DNA from: Cocleimonas sp.
GTDB taxonomy: Bacteria > Pseudomonadota > Gammaproteobacteria > Thiotrichales > Thiotrichaceae
Reading direction: 5' to 3'
Length of the DNA: 10,155 nucleotides
NCBI GenBank assembly: GCA_023146675.1
Contig: JAGLBQ010000015.1
Coordinates: 1 to 10,155, forward strand
In this document: positions 1 through 6,212 of the stretch, piece by piece
How positions within the stretch are numbered: position 1 is the first letter of the stretch
How the letters are laid out: each line of letters starts with the position of its first letter
Position numbers and translations under genes: made by a program
Notes under the pieces: model-generated
Seen by the model: only the letters and a program-made list of their open reading frames with translations
What the model was told of the DNA's origin: nothing
The model's database searches: none

Positions 1-1
1 T

Positions 2-127
2 CATTTAATTGAAGTTTTATGGAAGCGCAATAAACACAGTAAAGCCAAGCAGCTATTAGCAAAAATGCTAAAAGAACACCCTAAGGATGCGATGTTGCTG
101 GCGGTAAAAAAACGCTTAAAAATTTAA
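2..127 (+). CDS. 3' end of a helical, possibly TPR-type protein (partial)
   Basis: An open frame enters from the left edge and ends at a TAA at 125-127, giving the last 41 residues of a protein. The visible part is basic and helical, with a pattern (AKQLLAKMLKEHPKDAMLL) that resembles the second helix of a tetratricopeptide repeat and the usual N/HP-x-D turn. The frame ends in a lysine-rich tail. The start and most of the protein lie outside the window, so the function cannot be given; TPR membership is a guess from one repeat-like segment. It points the same way as dsrN but is separated from it by about 200 bases containing a candidate promoter, so it is probably not in the same transcription unit. 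Confidence 0.6.
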   Translation, partial: HLIEVLWKRNKHSKAKQLLAKMLKEHPKDAMLLAVKKRLKI

Positions 128-150
128 AAGTAGGCATTTTTCATAGGTAG

Positions 151-178
151 TTGACAATTACTCATCATCTCCGATAAA
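151..178 (+). promoter_or_regulatory. Candidate sigma70 promoter for dsrN
   Basis: A perfect TTGACA at 151-156 is followed after 16 bases by GATAAA at 173-178, which matches four of six -10 positions. It lies in the gap between the upstream gene and dsrN, leaving a leader of about 150 bases. The rest of the 128-332 gap is AT-rich, and I see no other gene in it. No cobalamin-riboswitch box was recognised. The start of dsrN has no good Shine-Dalgarno sequence. Confidence 0.4.
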
Positions 179-332
179 ACACCTCGGGAATAACGGATAA
201 AAAGTGTAAAGTACTTTTCATTTCTAATGAAGGATGCCCTCCTTTGACTACTGAATAGTGAAGAGTAAACTTGATGTTTTATTGATCTTAAAACATACTT
301 CACTAAATTCCCCCATTTAAATAAATTCCATC

Positions 333-1730
333 ATGTCTAGAATCTATATTTCTGCAGCCCATAAATCATCGGGTAAAACGACATTATCGTTAGGCTTATG
401 TGCTGCATTGCATAATAAGGGTCTAAAAGTACAATCGTTTAAAAAAGGCCCTGATTATATTGATCCACTTTGGCTGGCGCAAGCAAGCCGTGGAAATTGC
501 TATAATCTTGATTTTAATACTATGTCCGAATCAGAAATTCTGTCTAAAGTTAGTTACCACTCAGAAGGGGCTGATATTTCCATTATAGAGGGTAATAAGG
601 GCTTATATGATGGTGTAAAAGTGGATGGTAGTGATAGTAATGCGGCGGTTGCTAAGTTGTTGAAAACGCCTGTGGTGCTGGTTATTGATACGCGTGGTGT
701 GACGCGTGGCGTTGCGCCTTTATTGCTAGGTTATCAGCAGTTTGATCCAGATATAAATATTGCAGGGGTGATTTTTAATATGGTGGGTGGCGCACGGCAT
801 GAGCGTAAATTGCGGGGTGTTGTTGAAGCTTATACGGATGTGCCCGTGCTGGGTGCGGTGCATAAACATCATGATTTAGAATTAGTTGAGCGGCATTTAG
901 GCTTAATGCCTATTAATGAAAGTGAGCTGGCAATTGAAAAAATTGACAATATTGCTGCATTAGTTGCGCAACAAGTTGATTTGGATAGCGTATTATCAAT
1001 TGCAGAGATGGCGCCAGATGTTATCGTTAAGGCAGATAAGCGAGCTAGCGTGGCGAGTGACATTGATCTTGCGCCATCTGATACCTTACGCATTGGTATT
1101 TGCAAAGATTCTGCCTTTGGTTTTTATTATCAGGATGATTTAGAGGCATTAGAAGTGCAGGGTGCAGAGCTGATCGCAATAAATACCCTTAAAGATTCAC
1201 ATTTGCCTGAATCTTTGGATGGTTTGTTTATCGGTGGTGGTTTTCCTGAAACGCATATGGAGAAACTTTCGGCAAATACCAGTTTGCGTAAGGAAATATA
1301 CGCGGCGATTGAAGCAGGTCTGCCAACCTATGCAGAGTGTGGTGGCTTGATGTATCTGTCAGAAAGTTTAAGCTGGAAAGGTAAAACATTGGATATGGTG
1401 GGTGTTATTCCTGCTGACACCATTATGCATGAAAAACCACAGGGCAGGGGCTATGTTAAGCTGGAAGAAACAGAACATATGTTGTGGGATAACGACTCTC
1501 AAGGGTCGCAAATAGCAGCGCATGAGTTTCATTATTCAAAACTGGATAATTTAAAGCAAAAAGGTAAATTTGCTTTTCGAGTCTTAAGAGGCACAGGAAT
1601 CACAGGCAGTGAGGATGGTTGGGTCTATAAAAATTTGTTAGCATCCTATGCGCATATGCGCGACACCAAGCGCTATCATTGGGCAGAGCGCTTTGTTGGT
1701 TTTATTCAATCGACAAAAACAGATAAATAG
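333..1730 (+). CDS. dsrN: DsrN: siroheme amidase-type (cobyrinate a,c-diamide synthase family) glutamine amidotransferase
   Basis: This is a 465-residue, full-length member of the CobB/CbiA family, which uses glutamine and ATP to turn corrin or porphyrinoid carboxylates into amides. The N-terminal ATP-binding domain has a P-loop-like HKSSGKTT (residues 10-17), KKGPDYIDP (37-45) and GLYDG (90-94). The C-terminal class I amidotransferase domain has GGGFPETH (301-308), the nucleophile Cys336 in YAECGGLMYL, and HEFHYS (397-402) with the expected histidines. Sequence alone would suggest cobyrinate a,c-diamide synthase for B12. The next gene, however, is a recognisable dsrR, and the dsrN-dsrR order is that of sulfur-oxidiser dsr clusters. 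There DsrN is proposed to make siroheme amide for sulfite reductase DsrAB. No cobalamin genes are visible here. A dual or true CobB role cannot be excluded. The start was chosen because homology begins at once (MSRIYISAAHKSSGKTT). Confidence 0.85.
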   Translation: MSRIYISAAHKSSGKTTLSLGLCAALHNKGLKVQSFKKGPDYIDPLWLAQASRGNCYNLDFNTMSESEILSKVSYHSEGADISIIEGNKGLYDGVKVDGSDSNAAVAKLLKTPVVLVIDTRGVTRGVAPLLLGYQQFDPDINIAGVIFNMVGGARHERKLRGVVEAYTDVPVLGAVHKHHDLELVERHLGLMPINESELAIEKIDNIAALVAQQVDLDSVLSIAEMAPDVIVKADKRASVASDIDLAPSDTLRIGICKDSAFGFYYQDDLEALEVQGAELIAINTLKDSHLPESLDGLFIGGGFPETHMEKLSANTSLRKEIYAAIEAGLPTYAECGGLMYLSESLSWKGKTLDMVGVIPADTIMHEKPQGRGYVKLEETEHMLWDNDSQGSQIAAHEFHYSKLDNLKQKGKFAFRVLRGTGITGSEDGWVYKNLLASYAHMRDTKRYHWAERFVGFIQSTKTDK

Positions 1731-1802
1731 TGCAAAAATACTTGGTTTCTGTCTGTATTAGCGCATCTTGTAAGAGAGTTTTTTAATTTTAAGGAATAGT
1801 TT

Positions 1803-2114
1803 ATGTTTACAGTTTCACCAGAAGCGGCGACGCAAATCAAGATTTCCATTACACAGTCAGGTGTAGATGGAGAGCCTTTGCGTGTTGCTGTTGAAAAAAA
1901 TGATGCAGGCGAGTTTCATTATCAAATGGGGTTTGATGATAGTAGCAAATACGGAGACTCTCATTTTGTATCGGGAGGTGTAAAGCTAGTAGCTGATGCC
2001 GCATCAGGTGATTTGCTCAATGGCATGATGATTGATTATATTGATTTGGATGGCACGATGGAATTTGTGTTTATGAACCCTAATGATCCTAACTATAAAG
2101 CACCACAAGAATAA
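1803..2114 (+). CDS. dsrR: DsrR: cysteine-free IscA/HesB-like protein of the rDsr system
   Basis: This 103-residue protein has the A-type iron-sulfur carrier fold pattern but not a single cysteine, so the three metal-binding cysteines of IscA (C...CGC) are all absent. That is the hallmark of DsrR. Segments such as YQMGFDD (residues 39-45), IDYIDLDG near the end and FMNPNDPNYKAP (89-100) closely match what I recall of Allochromatium vinosum DsrR (YRMGFDD, LDYVELE, FLNPRDPTYRPP). The protein is small and soluble, with no signal peptide. DsrR is needed for normal sulfur-globule oxidation in A. vinosum, reportedly acting on dsr gene expression rather than carrying a cluster. The start is preceded by AAGGA at 1791-1795. 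It lies 72 bases after dsrN and 16 bases before the kinase gene. Confidence 0.88.
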   Translation: MFTVSPEAATQIKISITQSGVDGEPLRVAVEKNDAGEFHYQMGFDDSSKYGDSHFVSGGVKLVADAASGDLLNGMMIDYIDLDGTMEFVFMNPNDPNYKAPQE

Positions 2115-2130
2115 GCGGTAAACTCCCCTC

Positions 2131-3876
2131 ATGACAAGTGTCCCTTTAAAAGCAGTTCTTGAAACGCTACCATCATGGAAGAATAGGGCGAAAAATACGC
2201 CTGAAAATGTTGCTAAGTGGAAGGTGGCGAATGATGATCTTCTAGTAAAATCGAGGAAAGGGATTAGCCTTCCGTGGTTGGCAAGCATTGTTCTGGCGAG
2301 CTTGGTTTTTGTTTTTCTGGTGATCGGCTTTGTTTATTTTTGGTCTGTTGATATAGGCATGCAGACAAGCTGGTTTGTGCCTTTGATGACTATATTATGG
2401 TTGTTTGCAGGGGCAGGTCTGTTTTTTTTATTATTATTAATGTTTTGGATTTGGCGTGAGTTCAACCGCTTTGGCAAAGATCTTTCTGAATGGGCAGATC
2501 ATTTGTTAAAAGGGGAGTTGTCCAGTCGCATGAAGTTGTATTCAAATCGCTGTCCTTCCTTGGGTATCCGACAGCATATTAATCGTATTTCAGATGACTA
2601 TGAAGCACTTGCCAGAGTGCAGCAAAAGCGTTTACTGCGCCAGACAGAATATATCAAACAGAAAAAGCACTATCTTAGTGTGCTTTATGAGGTTGCCTCC
2701 TGTATTAACCAATCGCAAAATCTTGAGGATTTATTACAGCAGTTTTTATACACCTTAACGGGTGTTGTTAAGGCAGAAGCTGCAACTGTCCGTTTGTTGG
2801 ACAATAAGGATCAAATGCGTTTGGTGGCGAGTATTGGTTTATCGGACGAGGTAATTGCTAAGGAAGATGTTTTACCTCAACCAAGTTGCTTATGCGGAAA
2901 AGCTGCAACCGATGGTAGTATTCAAGTGCGTGCTGATGTCAGAATGTGCGGTAAGTTGATTGGTGAAACCTTTTTTGAGTCTGATAATATCGAGATGTTA
3001 GCGATTCCATTGCAATATCGAGGTAAGACATTGGGTGTATATAACCTTTTTGTGCGCCGTGAAGACCATCGAGAAATGGAAGGAGAGCATGAGCTTCTAG
3101 TCAGTATTGGGCAGCATTTGGGGATGGCAATAGAAAAAGCCAGTGTTGAAGATGATGCGCGTCTGTTGTCGATTATTAAAGAACGCACACGCATGGCACA
3201 CGAATTACATGATTCTTTAGCACAAACATTAGCGATACTACGCTATAAAATACGGCTATTTGATGACACCATGAATGCGGGTGATGAATCGGCTATTTGG
3301 GAAGAATTGGAAGGCTTGGAAAATAGCATTGATGATGCGTATCTGGAATTGCGTAGTTTAATCACCCACTTTAGAGCGCCTGTTGATGGCAAAGGCGTTG
3401 TGCGCTCTGTAGAGCGTGTCATCGAACGTTTCCGTCGTGACACTAAACTTGAGGTATTTTTCTATCATAACTGGGAGCTTGGTGATTTGTCTCGTGATAC
3501 AGAAATTGAAGTGGTGCGAATTGTGCAGGAGTCATTGGTCAATATTCGTAAACACAGTCAAGCTGAAACTGTCAGAGTGTTAATGCGTAGCTCCGAAGAT
3601 GGTGAATGCAGTGTCTTAATCGAGGATGATGGTATTGGCATTACGGATGATAGTCATCAGCCTGATGAAGAAGCAGGGGAGCATATAGGTTTATCTATTA
3701 TGCAGGAGCGCGCAGAAAGAATTAACGGAGAGATTCATTTTGAATCTGAAGATGGGGAGGGTACACTGGTACAGCTCTCTTTTCAGGTAACAGAACAAGC
3801 AGCCACTTTAAATACCCCAGTTAATCGTGTTTTCAATGATGATAAAATCATCACAACGCAGGATAATATCTTATGA
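2131..3876 (+). CDS. NarX/NarQ-type sensor histidine kinase with GAF domain and minimal periplasmic loop
   Basis: This 581-residue membrane kinase has two transmembrane segments at about 49-71 and 82-108, separated by only about ten residues. A HAMP-like and coiled-coil linker follows (about 109-185), then a GAF domain (about 190-335), a HisKA_3 dimerisation domain and an HATPase_c domain. The phosphoacceptor is His360 in the typical HELHDSLAQ motif. Asn471 lies in the N-box (VQESLVNIRKHS) and DDGIGI (499-504) is a nucleotide-binding glycine box. The large nitrate-binding periplasmic domain of E. coli NarX/NarQ is missing, so nitrate sensing should not be assumed. The GAF domain carries Cys253, Cys255 and Cys273 (SCLCGKA ... 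RMCGK), possible redox or metal ligands. The gene begins 16 bases after dsrR, without a strong Shine-Dalgarno, and its stop overlaps the regulator start. The signal is unknown. Confidence 0.9.
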   Translation: MTSVPLKAVLETLPSWKNRAKNTPENVAKWKVANDDLLVKSRKGISLPWLASIVLASLVFVFLVIGFVYFWSVDIGMQTSWFVPLMTILWLFAGAGLFFLLLLMFWIWREFNRFGKDLSEWADHLLKGELSSRMKLYSNRCPSLGIRQHINRISDDYEALARVQQKRLLRQTEYIKQKKHYLSVLYEVASCINQSQNLEDLLQQFLYTLTGVVKAEAATVRLLDNKDQMRLVASIGLSDEVIAKEDVLPQPSCLCGKAATDGSIQVRADVRMCGKLIGETFFESDNIEMLAIPLQYRGKTLGVYNLFVRREDHREMEGEHELLVSIGQHLGMAIEKASVEDDARLLSIIKERTRMAHELHDSLAQTLAILRYKIRLFDDTMNAGDESAIWEELEGLENSIDDAYLELRSLITHFRAPVDGKGVVRSVERVIERFRRDTKLEVFFYHNWELGDLSRDTEIEVVRIVQESLVNIRKHSQAETVRVLMRSSEDGECSVLIEDDGIGITDDSHQPDEEAGEHIGLSIMQERAERINGEIHFESEDGEGTLVQLSFQVTEQAATLNTPVNRVFNDDKIITTQDNIL

Positions 3877-4550
3877 ATGAGAAAGTCTTATTGATTGATG
3901 ATCACACTCTATTTCGTGCAGGATTAGAGGATTTACTAACCCGTCGCGGAATTCAAGTTGTTGCCTCTGTTGGTAACGGTGATGAAGGTCTGAAAATGGC
4001 CAATGAATTAGATGGAGACCTTGATGTAGTGCTGCTTGATATGCGCATGCCCAATATGGATGGCATCAGCGTGCTGCGCATCTTAAAAAAGGATCATCCT
4101 GACTTACCTGTTGCGATGCTAACAACCAGTAGCGTTGAAGAAGACTTGATAGGTTCCTTAAAAAATGGTGCGCAAGGGTATCTATTAAAAGATATGGAGC
4201 CAGATGAGCTGGTGGTTGCACTCAGAGATATTATCGATGGTAAAACTGTGGTAGCTCCAGATCTTGCTCATGTACTAGCGCAAGCGGTACAGGGGAAGAT
4301 CAAACCCAAAGAGGAAGAGATCAATCCTTTTGCGGCATTAACACCGCGTGAATTTGAGATACTCACTTTACTTGCAGAAGGGCAGAGTAATAAGGTCATC
4401 GCACGAAATTTGGGGATTTCTGATGGTACGGTTAAACTGCACGTAAAGGCTATTTTACGTAAATTAAATATTAGTTCGCGTATTACAGCGGCTGTGATGG
4501 CGGTTGAATATGGGGTGAAGAAAACTAAGTTTGTCTATTCAACTCGATAA
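3873..4550 (+). CDS. NarL/FixJ-family response regulator
   Basis: This 225-residue two-domain regulator is the evident partner of the kinase. The receiver domain (about 3-122) has the acidic pair Asp9-Asp10, phosphoacceptor Asp56 (LLDMRMP), the conserved threonine/serine region at 84-86 and Lys106. The C-terminal LuxR/NarL helix-turn-helix (about 155-215) has LTPREFEILTLLAEG and the recognition region NLGISDGTVKLHVKAIL. The two domains are joined by a Lys/Glu-rich linker (about 140-152). The start overlaps the kinase stop by four bases (ATGA at 3873-3876), with AGGA at 3860-3863 as ribosome site, implying translational coupling. It should be a DNA-binding transcription factor. Its targets cannot be read from the window, but its position directly behind dsrNR makes sulfur-oxidation genes a plausible target. 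Confidence 0.92.
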   Translation: MNEKVLLIDDHTLFRAGLEDLLTRRGIQVVASVGNGDEGLKMANELDGDLDVVLLDMRMPNMDGISVLRILKKDHPDLPVAMLTTSSVEEDLIGSLKNGAQGYLLKDMEPDELVVALRDIIDGKTVVAPDLAHVLAQAVQGKIKPKEEEINPFAALTPREFEILTLLAEGQSNKVIARNLGISDGTVKLHVKAILRKLNISSRITAAVMAVEYGVKKTKFVYSTR

Positions 4551-4647
4551 AAATAATCATAATGCCGTCATTTTTTGTAGAGATATATGGATTGCTTGTG
4601 AGCGAGTGGAAGCTGAGTAATTACAATAATAAAAAAGGGTTATAGGT

Positions 4648-5121
4648 ATGGCTAAAACATTTAAGCAATTAATTGTCGATATGCTTCAACAGGTTGATGA
4701 AGTCTATCCATGGGATTTAGAAGAAATATTAGAAAATGATGCTGATGTTCTACTCCTCGATATACGTGAGACTAAGGAGTTTGAGCGTTGTCACATCAAA
4801 GGCTCCTTACACGTCCCGCGCGGTATCTTAGAGACGGCCTGTGATTGGGATTATCCTGATACAGAACCAGAACTGGTAAAAGCGCGTGATCGTCGTGTCA
4901 TCGTCATATGTCGCTCAGGTAATCGAAGCGTTCCTGCTGTTTTTACCATGCAATTAATGGGTTATACAAATATAGTATCCGTGCAAACAGGTATTAAAGG
5001 CTGGAATGATAGCGACTTGCCTTTGATTAATGCCAACGGTGAAGCGGTTGATCCTGACTGGGCTGATGGATTTTTAACGCCTCCTATTCGTGAAGAGCAG
5101 CTATCTAAACATGACTCCTAA
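4648..5121 (+). CDS. Single-domain rhodanese (sulfurtransferase)
   Basis: This 157-residue cytoplasmic protein has one rhodanese domain (about 20-130). It contains LLDIRETKEFERCHIKGSLHVP (residues 36-57) with the typical D-x-R-x-x-x-E-F/Y and H-I-x-G-S/A elements, and the six-residue active-site loop opened by catalytic Cys88 (CRSGNRS, 88-94). The LMGYTNIVSVQTGIKGW segment is the usual domain end. A short acidic C-terminal tail follows. Such enzymes carry persulfide sulfur on the active cysteine. In sulfur oxidisers, rhodanese, TusA and DsrE proteins deliver sulfane sulfur towards the rDsr system, so its placement after dsrNR fits that role. This is inference: rhodaneses have many jobs. AAGGG at 4635-4639 supports the start. 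It lies 97 bases after the regulator and 27 bases before the methyltransferase. Confidence 0.9.
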   Translation: MAKTFKQLIVDMLQQVDEVYPWDLEEILENDADVLLLDIRETKEFERCHIKGSLHVPRGILETACDWDYPDTEPELVKARDRRVIVICRSGNRSVPAVFTMQLMGYTNIVSVQTGIKGWNDSDLPLINANGEAVDPDWADGFLTPPIREEQLSKHDS

Positions 5122-5144
5122 GATGTTAAATTTTTTTGAGTCAT
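5111..5144 (+). promoter_or_regulatory. Inverted repeat spanning the rhodanese stop and the methyltransferase ribosome site
   Basis: ATGACTC (5111-5117) and GAGTCAT (5138-5144) are perfect 7-base inverted repeats enclosing 20 bases that include the rhodanese stop and a run of seven T. The downstream arm contains GAG (5138-5140), the only Shine-Dalgarno-like bases before the methyltransferase ATG at 5149. In RNA the arms could pair and mask that site, and ribosomes finishing the rhodanese could open it. The stem is short and the loop long, so this may be chance. Confidence 0.3.
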
Positions 5145-5148
5145 ACCT

Positions 5149-6060
5149 ATGCTATCAATACCCATAATTTTAAAGCATATTTATAGACCCAAAGATAAAA
5201 ATGAAATACACCAAGCACAGCGCTTATTTCATGGTCGTGGTCATGCCTTTGCTGGTCTAGAACATTTGCTTATTGATTGGCTACCGCCTGTCATATTAAT
5301 AACACTTTATAAGCCAGAACCAATAGAAACAATTAATCAGCTGGCTGATTATATTTTATCAATATTTCCTGATTGCAAAAGCATTCAATTGCAGCACCGC
5401 TATCTATCTGCGGGACCAATAGAGAGTGTTCAGGGTGAGAAAATACAACAATTAGTTATTTTAGAAGGGCAAAATAAGTTTCAAATAAGTTTAGGTCGTG
5501 CGCGTAATACAGGCTTGTTTTTGGATATGCGTAACGGGCGTGACTGGCTAGAGCAACATGCTGATAATAAACGTGTATTAAACTTATTTGCTTATACTTG
5601 TGGTTTTTCCGTAGCCGCTATTGCAGGTGGTGCTAAAAGTATTCTTAATGTTGATATGAGTAGTGCTGCTTTAAGTGTTGGTAGAAAGAATCACCGCTTA
5701 AATAATCAGGACCTCAGTAAAGTACGTTTTGAAAAACTAAATATATTTAGGTCTTTTGGGCGATTTAAAAAGCGTGGTCCTTTTGATATTCTCGTCTGTG
5801 ATCCACCCACCTTCCAAAAAGGAAGTGTACAGATAGATCGAGATTATCCTAAGATTATGAGACGCTTAAATGATTTTATGGCAGATAAAAGCACTTTATT
5901 GCTCTGTTTGAATGCACCTGATTTAGATATTGACTTTATTATTGATAATATGAGTTTATATGCACCTAACTATGTATTTGATAAGATTATAGATCCACCA
6001 AAAGTATATCGTGACAGTCAGAAAAAAGGATTGAAAGTTTTGCTTTTTATACAAGTATAA
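5149..6060 (+). CDS. RlmI/RlmK-like class I SAM-dependent methyltransferase
   Basis: This 303-residue protein resembles the methyltransferase part of the RlmI and RlmL(K) rRNA methylases. The family signature TGLFLDMR (residues 121-128) precedes SAM motif I (VLNLFAYTCGFSVAA, 143-157). The acidic ribose-binding loop is VDMS (168-171) and catalytic motif IV is DPPTFQKG (218-225). The N-terminal 110 residues are not the PUA RNA-binding domain that makes RlmI about 396 residues long. The target, rRNA or other, is therefore not certain. Expected reaction: methyl transfer from S-adenosylmethionine to RNA. The start at 5149 has weak GAG spacing; expression is probably coupled to the rhodanese 27 bases upstream. 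Base composition is somewhat more AT-rich than in the dsr genes. Confidence 0.82.
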   Translation: MLSIPIILKHIYRPKDKNEIHQAQRLFHGRGHAFAGLEHLLIDWLPPVILITLYKPEPIETINQLADYILSIFPDCKSIQLQHRYLSAGPIESVQGEKIQQLVILEGQNKFQISLGRARNTGLFLDMRNGRDWLEQHADNKRVLNLFAYTCGFSVAAIAGGAKSILNVDMSSAALSVGRKNHRLNNQDLSKVRFEKLNIFRSFGRFKKRGPFDILVCDPPTFQKGSVQIDRDYPKIMRRLNDFMADKSTLLLCLNAPDLDIDFIIDNMSLYAPNYVFDKIIDPPKVYRDSQKKGLKVLLFIQV

Positions 6061-6072
6061 GTATAAGTATAA
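6055..6072 (+). repeat. Triple GTATAA direct repeat across the methyltransferase stop
   Basis: Three perfect tandem copies of GTATAA lie at 6055-6060, 6061-6066 and 6067-6072. The first copy supplies the TAA stop of the methyltransferase. It is a micro-repeat prone to slippage. An expansion or contraction would leave the stop in place, because the unit is six bases and lies at the end of the frame. Confidence 0.7.
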
Positions 6073-6212
6073 TTTAAGTTAACGCTTGTCTCTATCTTGT
6101 TGTTTTTAGCTGTTTTTGAGCAAATATTACTCTCTTTAGTTAAATTCGTTGTAATACTGAACAAATAATAGTACTAATAAGAATAATTAGTTAAATTTAT
6201 AAGGATATTTGG

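Noticed and set aside
199..220. Hairpin AAAAGT...ACTTTT as terminator of the upstream gene
   Set aside because: AT-only weak six-base stem with a short T run; it also lies after the candidate dsrN promoter.
128..332. Cobalamin riboswitch upstream of a cobyrinate-synthase-like gene
   Set aside because: No B12-box-like sequence or extended conserved structure was seen, and the gene is better explained as dsrN.
1803..2114. Ordinary IscA/ErpA iron-sulfur carrier
   Set aside because: The protein contains no cysteine, so it cannot bind a cluster in the canonical way; DsrR-like segments fit better.
4555..4577. Terminator between the response regulator and the rhodanese (AATGCCGTCATT followed by TTTT)
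   Set aside because: The stem is only four base pairs around a four-base loop, too weak to call; the T run may be chance in AT-rich DNA.
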